Source: Bosea sp. PAMC 26642 (GTDB lineage: Bacteria > Pseudomonadota > Alphaproteobacteria > Rhizobiales > Beijerinckiaceae). From it: DNA of 64,000 bases. The DNA lies in the NCBI RefSeq assembly GCF_001562255.1, contig NZ_CP014301.1:4619501-4683500 (forward strand), given 5' to 3'. The notes beneath the pieces are model-generated. The model saw only the letters and a list, made by a program, of their open reading frames with translations. It made no database searches and was not told where the DNA came from. This document shows, in pieces, positions 43,815 through 52,374 of the stretch; the first letter of the stretch is position 1; each line of letters opens with the position of its first letter. The translations under genes were made by a program, and so were the position numbers.

Positions 43815-44357
43815 ATGGCGAACAGCAAGTACCCGGCCAGATTTTTGCAATATGGGGTTGTCGTCGTGCTGGCAGTTGCCGCGTTCGATGCGCAGGCCCA
43901 GGCACCCAGGACGACCCCGGCGGCCGCAGCGACCTCGACCTCCGATGCTGCCAATTTCTGCGCCAGCATTCGCGACCCTGCCGCTGAGGCCCGCTTCGCC
44001 TGGCAGGCCAATACCCTGAAGACCCTCGAGGCCAAGCTCACGGACACGCTCAAGAAACTCGACGAGCGCAAAGCCGAGCTGCAGGCCCTGACCGATCGAC
44101 GCGATGCCGAAACCAGACAGGCAGAGGCCCGCATGACCGACATCTTCGCGCGGATGCGCCCTGACGCCGCCGCTCTCCAGCTCGCAGCGATGGACCAGAC
44201 GACGGCGGTCTCGGTCCTCGGCAAGCTGCCGCCGCGCGCCGCCAGTGCGGTGCTGAACGAGATGGAGGCCTCGCGCGCCGCCCAACTCGCCGAAGCCATG
44301 GGCGGGCGGCGCTCGCCCGCCAATCGAATTTCAACAACCGGAGTGCAGACCCGATGA
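43815..44357 (+). CDS. motE: MotE-like periplasmic chaperone of MotC
   Basis: A 180-residue exported protein with a hydrophobic N-terminus (VVVVLAVAAFDAQAQ), a coiled coil (LKTLEAKLTDTLKKLDERKAELQ, in part) and a MgtE-N-like C-terminus (IFARMRPDAAALQLAAMD, VLGKLPPRAASAVLNEME). This is the MotE type of rhizobia, a chaperone for MotC, whose gene is at 13468. The ATG at 43815 is preferred to a TTG at 43806. It overlaps flgH by 4 nt. Confidence 0.87.
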   Translation: MANSKYPARFLQYGVVVVLAVAAFDAQAQAPRTTPAAAATSTSDAANFCASIRDPAAEARFAWQANTLKTLEAKLTDTLKKLDERKAELQALTDRRDAETRQAEARMTDIFARMRPDAAALQLAAMDQTTAVSVLGKLPPRAASAVLNEMEASRAAQLAEAMGGRRSPANRISTTGVQTR

Positions 44358-45058
44358 AGGTCATTATCCTCGCGGCATGTGCCGTCACGCTCGGCGGCTG
44401 TGGCCAGGACCTGTCCGAACTCAACCGCGAACCGCAGATGTCGCGCGTCGGCAGCGGGCTGGCGGTCAGGCGGGACGCAGTGCCGATGGGCAATCCACCA
44501 GGGCGCCCGGTCGATGTCGCATTCAATTCGATCTACAGCCGCCAGAGCGAAGACCTCTTCCGCGACACCCGCGCGATGAAGATCGGCGATGTCGTCACGG
44601 TCAAGATCGCGTTCAAGGACAAGGCGAAGCTCGACAACAACACCGATCGCTCGCGCAACTCCGCCGCAAAGTTCGGTCTCGATCTCCTTGCGGCCTTCAA
44701 CGGCAATTCCGGCGATGGCAGCGTCAGTGCGGACCTGAAATCCGACACCTCGTCGCGGGGGAGGGGCCAGACCGACCGCTCCGAGGAGATCGATCTCTCC
44801 GTCGCCGCGGTCGTCACGGAAATCCTGCCCAACGGAAATCTGCTGATCAGCGGCTCACAGGAGGTCCGGGTCAACTACGACATCCGCGTCCTCAACGTCG
44901 CTGGCATCGTGCGCCCTCGCGACATCACTGGCACCAACACCGTGTCCTACGAGAAGATCGCCGAGGCGCGCATCGCCTATGGCGGCCGGGGGCGCGCCAT
45001 GGAGGTCCAGCAGCCTGGCTGGGGCCACCAGATCTACGACAAGGTCACCCCGTTCTGA
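44354..45058 (+). CDS. flgH: FlgH, flagellar L-ring lipoprotein
   Basis: A 234-residue outer-membrane lipoprotein with the lipobox LGGC at 13-16. FlgH features follow: SIYSRQSEDLFRDTRAMKIGDVVTVKIAF (in part), NGNLLISGSQEVRVNYDIRVLNVAGIVRP (in part) and the C-terminus WGHQIYDKVTPF. It forms the L ring above the P ring. The stop overlaps the fliL start by one base (TGATG). Confidence 0.95.
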   Translation: MKVIILAACAVTLGGCGQDLSELNREPQMSRVGSGLAVRRDAVPMGNPPGRPVDVAFNSIYSRQSEDLFRDTRAMKIGDVVTVKIAFKDKAKLDNNTDRSRNSAAKFGLDLLAAFNGNSGDGSVSADLKSDTSSRGRGQTDRSEEIDLSVAAVVTEILPNGNLLISGSQEVRVNYDIRVLNVAGIVRPRDITGTNTVSYEKIAEARIAYGGRGRAMEVQQPGWGHQIYDKVTPF

Positions 45059-45570
45059 TGGCCGCCCTGCTGACGAAACCGCTGGCCGGACCCAAATCCC
45101 GTGGCCGTTCTGCTCAGGCACTGCGGGCCGGCGCTCCCGTGCTGCTGCTGACCGCGCTCGCAGCCGGAGCCGGGACGCTCTGGGGAATGCGCGTCGTCGG
45201 CACCGTCGAGACGACGGTGCAAAAGCGCATGGAGGCGGCAGCGCCCCATGTCCTGGTCAATCCTGCGATGACCGGCACGCTCGTGCTCAGGAAGCTTTCG
45301 CCCATCGTGACCAATCTCGCCGCACCGGCCAACACCTGGGTGCGCATCGAGGCTGCCCTCCTGATGGAACAGAAGGCGTCCCTGACGGCCGACCCCCTCA
45401 TTGGGGCCATCACCGAAGACATCCTGTCCTTCCTGCGCAGTGTGACCGCCTCGCAGATGGAGGGTGCCGCCGGCTTGCGGAACCTGCGCGAGGACCTGAC
45501 GGAACGGGTCGCGATACGCTCCAAGGGCCTCGTGCGCGACATCGTCATCGAAACCCTGGTGGTGCAGTGA
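45058..45570 (+). CDS. fliL: FliL, flagellar basal-body-associated protein
   Basis: A 170-residue single-pass inner membrane protein: transmembrane segment VLLLTALAAGAGTLWGM near residues 29-45, then a periplasmic SPFH-like domain with VRIEAALLMEQKA, ITEDILSFLRSVTASQMEGAAGLRNLRED (in part) and VRDIVIETLVVQ. FliL associates with stator and MS ring. I set the start at the ATG 45058 that overlaps the flgH stop; the open frame upstream is a shadow of flgH. Confidence 0.9.
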   Translation: MAALLTKPLAGPKSRGRSAQALRAGAPVLLLTALAAGAGTLWGMRVVGTVETTVQKRMEAAAPHVLVNPAMTGTLVLRKLSPIVTNLAAPANTWVRIEAALLMEQKASLTADPLIGAITEDILSFLRSVTASQMEGAAGLRNLREDLTERVAIRSKGLVRDIVIETLVVQ

Positions 45571-46304
45571 TCAGGCTCGCCGGCATTCTCGCCATCCTCC
45601 TCGCCGGAACGGCCGGGGCGACGGCACAATCCTTCGGGCTCGACGGGCTCCTGCCGCAAGGCGGCGCTTCTGCGTCGGGGCGCATCGTCCAGATCGTCGC
45701 CATGCTGACGGTCCTGTCGGTGGCGCCGGGCCTTCTGATGATGGTCACCAGCTTCAGCCGCTTCGTGATCGCGCTGTCCTTCCTGCGCTCCGGCCTCGGC
45801 CTGCAGAGCACGCCGGCCAACCTCATCCTGATCAGCCTTGCGCTGTTCATGACCTTCTTCGTCATGGCGCCGACCTTCGACCGCGCCTGGCAGCAGGGCG
45901 TGTTGCCGCTGGTCGAGAACCGTATCACCGAGGGCGAGGCCTATACCCGGATCACCGAGCCGTTCCGCGAGTTCATGCTGGCGCAGACGCGTCCTGCCGA
46001 TCTGCGTCTCTTTTCTGACGTCGCCCCGCCGAGCATCCGCCCGACCGACCCGACCCAGTCGGTCGATCTCAGGATTCTGATACCGTCCTTCATGATCTCG
46101 GAACTGCGCCGCGCCTTCGAGATAGGATTCCTGATTGCGCTGCCCTTTCTGGTGATCGACATGATCGTTGCAACCATCGTCATGTCGATGGGCATGATGA
46201 TGCTGCCGCCGACCGTGATTTCCCTGCCGTTCAAGGTGATCTTCTTCGTCCTGATAGACGGCTGGAACCTGCTGATCAGCGGCCTGATCCGGTCGTACGG
46301 ATAG
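45567..46304 (+). CDS. fliP: FliP, flagellar export gate protein
   Basis: A 245-residue export gate protein with a cleavable-type N-terminus (AGILAILLAGTAGATAQ) and the FliP motifs RFVIALSFLRSGLGLQSTPANL (in part), PSFMISELRRAFEIGFLIALPFLVIDMIVA (in part) and MGMMMLPPTVISLPFK. The GTG start at 45567 overlaps the fliL stop (GTGA). It is the last gene of the operon and is convergent with the VOC protein 9 bp away. Confidence 0.95.
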   Translation: MIRLAGILAILLAGTAGATAQSFGLDGLLPQGGASASGRIVQIVAMLTVLSVAPGLLMMVTSFSRFVIALSFLRSGLGLQSTPANLILISLALFMTFFVMAPTFDRAWQQGVLPLVENRITEGEAYTRITEPFREFMLAQTRPADLRLFSDVAPPSIRPTDPTQSVDLRILIPSFMISELRRAFEIGFLIALPFLVIDMIVATIVMSMGMMMLPPTVISLPFKVIFFVLIDGWNLLISGLIRSYG

Positions 46305-46313
46305 GCGTGCCTG

Positions 46314-47093
46314 TTACAGCGCCCGTACTATCTCGATCGGCGCGCCATGGCTGAGGTTCAGGTCGAGCACGCTGTCGGCCGGGCCGTGGAAGGAAATCGC
46401 ATAGGCGCCCTGCCCACGCCGCGACAGGTGATCGCGCAGTCCCTCATGAGCCCCGGCGCGAGGCTCCGCCAGCGACAGCGTCTGGTGGCCGATCCGGAAC
46501 TGCGCCAGCCCGAAACCGAGCCCGGGAACGCCGCCCGTCGCCACCGGCGCCGCACCGAGCATGGCCCGGTATCGCGCCGCCGAGACGGAAAGGTCGCGCA
46601 CCGCAACCGTCACGCCGGCAACCCCGGTGGCGCCGTTGCGATGCCGCCGCGCTGCGCCCTCCGGCACCCGCAGTGCCCGCTCGGTAACATCCTCGCACAG
46701 GAACGGGATGTCGGGCTCCGGCGGGCGGGCCGAGCGCCAGGCGATGCGGCTGCCATTGGGCTGCAGCCGTTCCCCGTCGATCGGCCCGTCGATTGCGATG
46801 CCATGGCCGCGCACCGCCGCAAGCCGCGAATCGAGATCGTCGGGCAGAAGTGCGTAGTCGACGAGACCGCTCCCGGCCGCACTCAGCACCTCCCACCAGC
46901 GAAACCCCGGCACGCGGCGATCGAATGCGATGATCTCCAGATAGGCCCCGTCCTCGAATACGACGAGCGCATTGCGGGAGCCGCGCGGATGCTCGCCGCC
47001 GGGCAGCACGGTGAAGCCGAGCACCTCGTAGTTGCGCATCGCCGCCGCGAGATCGGTCACGGCGATGACGATGTGGTCGATGGAAAAGCTCAT
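46314..47093 (-). CDS. VOC/glyoxalase-like domain protein
   Basis: A 259-residue protein with two VOC-type repeats: the first begins FSIDHIVIAVTDLAAAM and includes NALVVFEDGAYLEIIAF; the second begins GVTVAVRDLSVSAARYRAML. It resembles glyoxalase-like proteins that are often single genes, with unknown substrate. The ATG at 47093 follows the stop of the TRAP binding protein by one base; a GTG at 47102 is also possible. Linkage with the TRAP genes suggests use of the imported compound. Confidence 0.8.
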   Translation of the reverse strand: MSFSIDHIVIAVTDLAAAMRNYEVLGFTVLPGGEHPRGSRNALVVFEDGAYLEIIAFDRRVPGFRWWEVLSAAGSGLVDYALLPDDLDSRLAAVRGHGIAIDGPIDGERLQPNGSRIAWRSARPPEPDIPFLCEDVTERALRVPEGAARRHRNGATGVAGVTVAVRDLSVSAARYRAMLGAAPVATGGVPGLGFGLAQFRIGHQTLSLAEPRAGAHEGLRDHLSRRGQGAYAISFHGPADSVLDLNLSHGAPIEIVRAL

Positions 47094-47094
47094 C

Positions 47095-48081
47095 TCATGC
47101 ACTCTTGGCCACGGCCTCGATATTCTCGATCCCGCCGAGTTTAGGGGCGAACGAGGTCCAGACCTTGCGAGCGCCCGCCTCCCAGCCCGCCCGGTCCTCC
47201 GGCTGCACGACCTTGCCGCCCTCGGCCTTCGCCCGCGCCATCGAGGCCTCCTCGTCGGCGACGATCATCTCGTCGAAATAGCCCGCGCCTTCGGCCGCAG
47301 CGGCTGCGAGCGCCGCCCTGTCCTCGGGGGCGAGCCCCTTCCAGAACGCGGCGGAGACACAGATCACGCCCGAGGCCCAGATATGCCCGGTCTCGATCAG
47401 ATACGGCACGACCTCGTGCAGCTTGAAGCCGACATAGGCCGATTTCGTCAGGTCCATCGCATCGACCACGCCGGTCTTCAGGGCGTTGTAGGTCTCGGGG
47501 ATCGGAATCGGCGTCGGATAGGCGCCAAAACCCGACCAGAGTTCGGTGTGCAGCGGGCTCTGGATCACGCGGATGCGCTTGCCCTTGACGCTGGCCGGGG
47601 TCGTCAGCGGCTCCTTAGCGAGCAGATGCCGGGCGCCGTAATTGATGAAGCCGAGCACGACGAAGCCTTGGCGCTCGAACTTGCCCTTCAGCTCCTCGCC
47701 GAGTGGGCCTGCGAGCACGCGCTTCAGATGATCGCGGTCGCGAAACAGGAAGGGCAGGTCGAGAATCTGGCTCTCGGGCACCCAGCCCGACAGCGCCGAC
47801 ACCGTCGAGAGCGAGGCCTGGACCGAGCTGAGCCGCATCCCCTCGGCGACCTCCTTTTCGCCGCCCAGCGCCGCATTGCCGACGATGCGCAGGTCGAAGC
47901 GGCCCGGCGCGGTGCGGTCCAGCGTCGCGGCGATCCTGCGCCAGATCCTCGTCTCCGGCTTGTCCTCGCCGAACAGCGAGGCGACCGTGACCGGCCGGCC
48001 GGCGGCATGGCTGGCTCGCGAGGACAGTATCGCGGGCGCGGCCAGCAGGGCGGAGGCGACCAGACGGCGAGTGGGCAGCAT
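47095..48081 (-). CDS. DctP-type TRAP transporter substrate-binding protein
   Basis: A 328-residue periplasmic binding protein with a signal peptide (RRLVASALLAAPAILSSRASHA, in part). DctP features are LSALSGWVPESQILDLPFLFRDRDH (in part), GKRIRVIQSPLH, PIPETYNALKTGVVDAMD and YLIETGHIWASGVICVS. The conserved Arg in KRIRVIQS usually binds a carboxylate, so an organic acid is the likely ligand. Its ATG shares a base with the permease stop, which means translational coupling. Confidence 0.92.
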   Translation of the reverse strand: MLPTRRLVASALLAAPAILSSRASHAAGRPVTVASLFGEDKPETRIWRRIAATLDRTAPGRFDLRIVGNAALGGEKEVAEGMRLSSVQASLSTVSALSGWVPESQILDLPFLFRDRDHLKRVLAGPLGEELKGKFERQGFVVLGFINYGARHLLAKEPLTTPASVKGKRIRVIQSPLHTELWSGFGAYPTPIPIPETYNALKTGVVDAMDLTKSAYVGFKLHEVVPYLIETGHIWASGVICVSAAFWKGLAPEDRAALAAAAAEGAGYFDEMIVADEEASMARAKAEGGKVVQPEDRAGWEAGARKVWTSFAPKLGGIENIEAVAKSA

Positions 48082-49949
48082 CAGAACAGGTCCTTGAACG
48101 ACGGTGGAAGCGACGGCCAGGCCGCCGCGCCGAGACATAATAGGGCAAGTGCCACGAGAAGACTCGCCAGCAGCGGCAGGACGGCCCTGAACACGGCGCC
48201 CGCCGGAACGCGGGTGATGCCGGCGACGACATACACGAGAATGCCGAGCGGCGGCGTCAACCCATGGATCATCAGGTTGATCACGAGGATGACGCCGAAC
48301 TGGATCGGGTCGAGCCCGGCGGAAATCGCAACCGGCAGCAGCAACGGCGCCAGCAGCAGGATCGCCGCGCCAATGTCGAGGAACAGCCCCGCGACCAGCA
48401 GCACCAGATTGGCAAGCAGCATCACCGCATAGGGCCCGCCGCCGAGCGCGGTGACGAGGCCCGCCATCTGGTCGGAGACGCGATCGAGCGCGAGCAGGAA
48501 GGCAAACGGGGCCGACGCGCCGATCAGCATCCCGACGGCGGCCGCCTCCGTTGCGGATTTGCGCAGGGAATTGAACACGGTACCGGCATTCAGGCTGCGC
48601 AGGCCGAGACAGGTGAATAGTGCATAGGCGACGGCGAGCGCCGAGGCCTCGGTCGTGGTGACGATGCCGAAGCGGATGCCGACGACGACGACCACGCCGA
48701 GCCCGATAGCCGGCAGCGCCCCCACGAAGCTTCGAGCCCGTTCCTGTCCACTCGCCTTGGGCTGCGCATCAACGACGTCGCGCACGCTAAGATGGATGCC
48801 GATGGCGAGCGCCAGCGCCAGCACGCCGCCGGCGACAAAGCCGCCGACCAGGAGCGAGCCGACCGAGAGGTTAGTCGCGGTGGCGAGGATCAGGAAGGCG
48901 ATCGAGGGCGGGATGATGTTGTCGAGCATCGAGACGCCCGCCACGATCGCCGCCGCATGGGCGGGCGGATAGCCGCGCGCCACCAGCGTCGGCGCCATCA
49001 CCTTGGCCCCGAAGGCGGCGTTCGCCACCGAGGAACCCGACGCGCCCGAGAACAGCACGCTGGAAACGAGCGCAGTCTGGGCCAGGCCGGCCCGGAGATG
49101 CCCGACCAGCGCTGCCGCGAAGCGCACCAGCCGCTCGGCCAGCCCACCGGCCGTCAGGAGTTCGCCCGCGAGCAGGAAGAACGGGATCGCCAGCAGCAGG
49201 AACTTGCTGACGCCCGACACCGTGTTCTGCACGATCGCGGGCTCCGGCAAGAGCCCGCCGACCGCCCCCGTCAGCGAGACGCCCGCCAGCAGCGCGTAGG
49301 GCAGGGGAGCGCCCAGCAGCAGTCCGAGCCCGGCCGCGATCGCCGCAACGAGGCTCGGTGTCGGTACGAACAGGCCGGTTGCGCTCTGCGCCGCCAGATA
49401 GAGCGCGATGCCCAGCACCAGCGAGGCCAGCGCAGCTCGCGGCGAGCGGTCGAGCGAAGCCCGCCAGATCACGACCAGAACGGTCAGCCCGCCGCCGATG
49501 GCGAAGGCCGCGAACCGCCAGCTTTCGGGCAGGCCGAGCGCGGTCGAGGTACCGCCGACCAGCGCGGCCACGCTCGCTCCGCCGATTGCCAGAACGAGCG
49601 AGCCATGCACTGCGACCGCATCGGCAAAAATCGCCGCAAGCCGTTGCCCGCGCTCCGGCAGCAGCCGCACGATCACGTCGAGCCGCATCGCGAGCGCGCT
49701 CGTCGCCGCCAACGGCGCCCCGACCGCGACCAGCGCGACGTTCAGCCAGATCGCCAGTTCGTCCGACCAGACCAGTCCCCCGCCGAGCACGTAGCGCCGC
49801 AGAACCGCCGCCATGACGACGAGAAAAAGCGCCGCCAGAATGCCCGCGCCAAGCCACTCCAGTGTTGCCACGAGCCGCGCCAGCCCGCGTCCAGAGCGGT
49901 CGCATAGGCGGCTCGCGCTTGCCGCGTGGGATCTGTTGGAGGTCGTCAT
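48081..49949 (-). CDS. Fused TRAP transporter permease (DctQ-DctM)
   Basis: A 622-residue polytopic membrane protein. The N-terminal quarter (about 1-160) is DctQ-like (ATLEWLGAGILAALFLVVMAAVLRRYVLGGGLVWSDELAIWL, in part). The remainder is a DctM-type large permease with GAPLPYALLAGVSL, IPFFLLAGELLTAGGLAERLV (in part), SGSSVANAAFGAKVMAPTLV and GYPPAHAAAIVAGVS. A single fused chain replaces the usual two subunits. I chose the ATG at 49949; the frame remains open upstream but is not permease-like. The stop overlaps the dctP start. Confidence 0.9.
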   Translation of the reverse strand: MTTSNRSHAASASRLCDRSGRGLARLVATLEWLGAGILAALFLVVMAAVLRRYVLGGGLVWSDELAIWLNVALVAVGAPLAATSALAMRLDVIVRLLPERGQRLAAIFADAVAVHGSLVLAIGGASVAALVGGTSTALGLPESWRFAAFAIGGGLTVLVVIWRASLDRSPRAALASLVLGIALYLAAQSATGLFVPTPSLVAAIAAGLGLLLGAPLPYALLAGVSLTGAVGGLLPEPAIVQNTVSGVSKFLLLAIPFFLLAGELLTAGGLAERLVRFAAALVGHLRAGLAQTALVSSVLFSGASGSSVANAAFGAKVMAPTLVARGYPPAHAAAIVAGVSMLDNIIPPSIAFLILATATNLSVGSLLVGGFVAGGVLALALAIGIHLSVRDVVDAQPKASGQERARSFVGALPAIGLGVVVVVGIRFGIVTTTEASALAVAYALFTCLGLRSLNAGTVFNSLRKSATEAAAVGMLIGASAPFAFLLALDRVSDQMAGLVTALGGGPYAVMLLANLVLLVAGLFLDIGAAILLLAPLLLPVAISAGLDPIQFGVILVINLMIHGLTPPLGILVYVVAGITRVPAGAVFRAVLPLLASLLVALALLCLGAAAWPSLPPSFKDLF

Positions 49950-50057
49950 CGGCGCCTTGGCTACCACCGGACCGCGGCCGCGGCCAGAAGCCTTGAGCGC
50001 GACGGAATTCAGGCGCATATTGCGCACGAATTGACCGATCCGCGCAGGAATTGCGAC

Positions 50058-50429
50058 ATGGCCTCGATGGCTCTCGATCTCACCGCCTCGGTCTTCCGCG
50101 AAGACGGACAGCCTTTTCTGTCGGCGCGGCGCGTCGCCGATACGCTCGGCGTCACCCTGTCCGAGCTGGCGGCGCTGATCGGCGTCGCGCGGACCACACT
50201 GACGGCAAAGACCGGCGCGCGCCGCGTCGATAGCGCTCTCAGCCCGCTCGTGCGCATCATCACCATGGCGGCCGACATGGCTGGCGACGAGGGCCGCGCC
50301 GCGATCTGGTTCAAGCATCAGCCGCTGCCGGGATGGGGTGGCAAGACCGCGCTCGACCTTGTCCGGGACGGGAAGGGCGGGACGGTGCTCGATTATCTGG
50401 AATCAGTGCGCGCCGGCGTTTATGCCTGA
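50058..50429 (+). CDS. Xre/MbcA/ParS-type antitoxin (DUF2384)
   Basis: A 123-residue antitoxin. The N-terminal half has an Xre-like helix-turn-helix (VADTLGVTLSELAALIGVARTTL, in part). The C-terminal toxin-binding part reads WFKHQPLPGWGGKTALDLVRDG and LDYLESVRAGVYA, the MbcA/ParS/Xre pattern. The ATG at 50058 is preceded by AGGAA. Its stop lies inside the first codons of the RES gene (8-bp overlap). It should neutralise an NAD-degrading RES toxin and repress the operon. Confidence 0.9.
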   Translation: MASMALDLTASVFREDGQPFLSARRVADTLGVTLSELAALIGVARTTLTAKTGARRVDSALSPLVRIITMAADMAGDEGRAAIWFKHQPLPGWGGKTALDLVRDGKGGTVLDYLESVRAGVYA

Positions 50430-50939
50430 GTCTGTGGCGCCTGCCGAACTCGTCCTTTGGCGGGCCTATGTGCCGCGCTGGTCCTATGCGCCGCTGTGGG
50501 CGAGGGCGCCGCGCGCTATGGCGGCCGCTGGAACGCGGTCGGCGAACCCTGCCTCTATGCCGCCCGTGAACTCTCGACCGCCTGGGCTGAGTACAATCAG
50601 GGCTTCGTCCAGCACCCGGCCCTGATCGCGCAACTCGTGGTCACCGGCGCGCGCCTGGCCGACCTGACCGACGCGGAAACCCTCGGGAGCCTCGGCCTGA
50701 CGATGGAGATCCACCGCAGCCAGTGGCGCGCGGAGATCGAGGGCGGCGGAATGCCACCGACGCATCAAGTGGCGAAGCAGCTTGGTGATCGGGGCTGGGA
50801 TGGTGTCATCTATCCCTCGCATATGTCGCCCGGCGGCTCCTGCGTCGCGCTCTGGCGCTGGAACAGCGATGGCGCACCGGCGATTCGGGTCGTCGACCCG
50901 GAAGGCCGGCTACCGAAGGGACCGCGATCCTGGGCCTGA
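50422..50939 (+). pseudogene. RES-domain toxin, frameshifted
   Basis: The first 25 codons (ATG 50422) read ELVLWRAYVPRWSYAPL, the N-terminus of a RES toxin, then the frame turns to nonsense. From about 50500 another frame continues the family: GEGAARYGGRWNAVGEP, LYAARELSTAWAEYNQGF with the R-E-S residues, and ends WNSDGAPAIRVVDPEG. One missing base after position 50497 (CTGT-GGGCGAGG instead of a CTGTCGGGCGAGG-like sequence) accounts for the break. With one base added the gene is exactly 172 codons plus stop. The overlapping antitoxin is intact. Confidence 0.87.
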
Positions 50940-50985
50940 ATCTTGCCAGCGGCGGCGACGCGGTTCTGCCGCATGATCGGAGACC

Positions 50986-52374
50986 ATGATGTTCAGGCAC
51001 GATGTCGGGGCGACGCGCTACGTCTTCGCCGATCTGAAGGAGTTGATGGCGAAGGCGACCCCGCTGCGCTCCGGCGATCAGCTTGCCGGCCTTGCCGCCT
51101 CCAGCATGGCGGAAATGATGGCGGCGCGTATGGCGCTGGCCGATGTCCCGCTGCGCACCTTCCTGAACGAGGCGCTGGTTCCCTACGAGACGGATGAGGT
51201 CACCCGCCTGATCGTCGATGGCCACGACGCCGCGGCCTTCGCCGCCGTCGCTTCGCTGACGGTCGGCGAATTCCGCGACTGGCTCTGCTCCGATGCGGCG
51301 ACGCCCGCCGCGCTGACGCGCCTCGCACCCGGCATCACGCCGGAGATGGCGGCGGCGGTCTCGAAGATCATGCGCAATCAGGATCTGATCCTCGTCGCGA
51401 AGAAATGCCGCGTCGTCACGAAATTCCGCAACACGATCGGCCTGCCGGGCACGCTCGCCGTCCGCCTCCAGCCCAACCATCCGACCGACGACGTGCCCGG
51501 TATCCTCGCTTCGACCATCGACGGTCTGAGCTATGGCTGCGGCGATGCCGTGATCGGCATCAACCCCGCCTCCGATTCGATGAGTGCGATCGGCGATTTG
51601 CTGCGCCTGCTCGACGCGCTGATAACGCGTTTCGACATACCGACCCAAGCCTGCGTCCTGACCCATGTCACCTCCTCGATCGCGCTGATCGAGCAGGGCG
51701 CGCCAGTGGACCTCGTCTTCCAGTCGATCGCGGGAACGCAGGCCGCCAACGCCTCATTCGGCGTGACGCTCGCCCTTCTGCAGGAGGGGCTGGAGGCCGG
51801 CCGCTCGCTGAAGCGCGGCGCGGTCGGCGACAACGTCATGTATTTCGAGACCGGGCAGGGTTCGGCGCTCTCGGCCAACGCCCATCACGGCGTCGACCAG
51901 CAGACCATCGAGGCGCGCGCCTATGCCGTCGCGCGCGCCTATCAGCCGCTGCTGGTCAACACGGTCGTCGGCTTCATCGGCCCCGAATATCTCTATGACG
52001 GCAAGCAGATCATCCGCGCCGGTCTGGAGGACCATTTCTGCGGCAAACTGATGGGCGTGCCGATGGGCTGCGACATCTGCTACACCAACCATGCCGAGGC
52101 CGATCAGGACGACATGGACACGCTGCTGACCCTGCTGGGCACGGCCGGCGTCAGCTTCATCATGGGCATCCCCGGCGCCGACGACGTCATGCTCAACTAC
52201 CAGTCGACCTCCTTCCACGACCAGCTCTATGTCCGCGAGGTGCTGGGCCTGAAGCGCGCGCCCGAATTCGAGGCCTGGCTCGCCCGCATGGACATCACCG
52301 ACGCGGCCGGCCGGCTCACCTCTGGGCAGGGCGGGCAGGCTCTGCTCGCCGCTATCCAGGACCGCGCGGCATGA
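50986..52374 (+). CDS. eutB: EutB, ethanolamine ammonia-lyase large subunit
   Basis: A 462-residue EutB, the adenosylcobalamin-dependent enzyme subunit that turns ethanolamine into acetaldehyde and ammonia. Family segments LNEALVPYETDEVTRLI, RNTIGLPGTLAVRLQPNHPTDDV (in part), DGLSYGCGDAVIGINPASD, MYFETGQGSALSANAHHGVDQQT (in part) and MGCDICYTNHAEADQDDMD are present. It overlaps eutC by 4 nt. No eutA reactivase, shell proteins or transporter EutH are next to it, so this is the short eutBC arrangement. Confidence 0.96.
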   Translation: MMFRHDVGATRYVFADLKELMAKATPLRSGDQLAGLAASSMAEMMAARMALADVPLRTFLNEALVPYETDEVTRLIVDGHDAAAFAAVASLTVGEFRDWLCSDAATPAALTRLAPGITPEMAAAVSKIMRNQDLILVAKKCRVVTKFRNTIGLPGTLAVRLQPNHPTDDVPGILASTIDGLSYGCGDAVIGINPASDSMSAIGDLLRLLDALITRFDIPTQACVLTHVTSSIALIEQGAPVDLVFQSIAGTQAANASFGVTLALLQEGLEAGRSLKRGAVGDNVMYFETGQGSALSANAHHGVDQQTIEARAYAVARAYQPLLVNTVVGFIGPEYLYDGKQIIRAGLEDHFCGKLMGVPMGCDICYTNHAEADQDDMDTLLTLLGTAGVSFIMGIPGADDVMLNYQSTSFHDQLYVREVLGLKRAPEFEAWLARMDITDAAGRLTSGQGGQALLAAIQDRAA

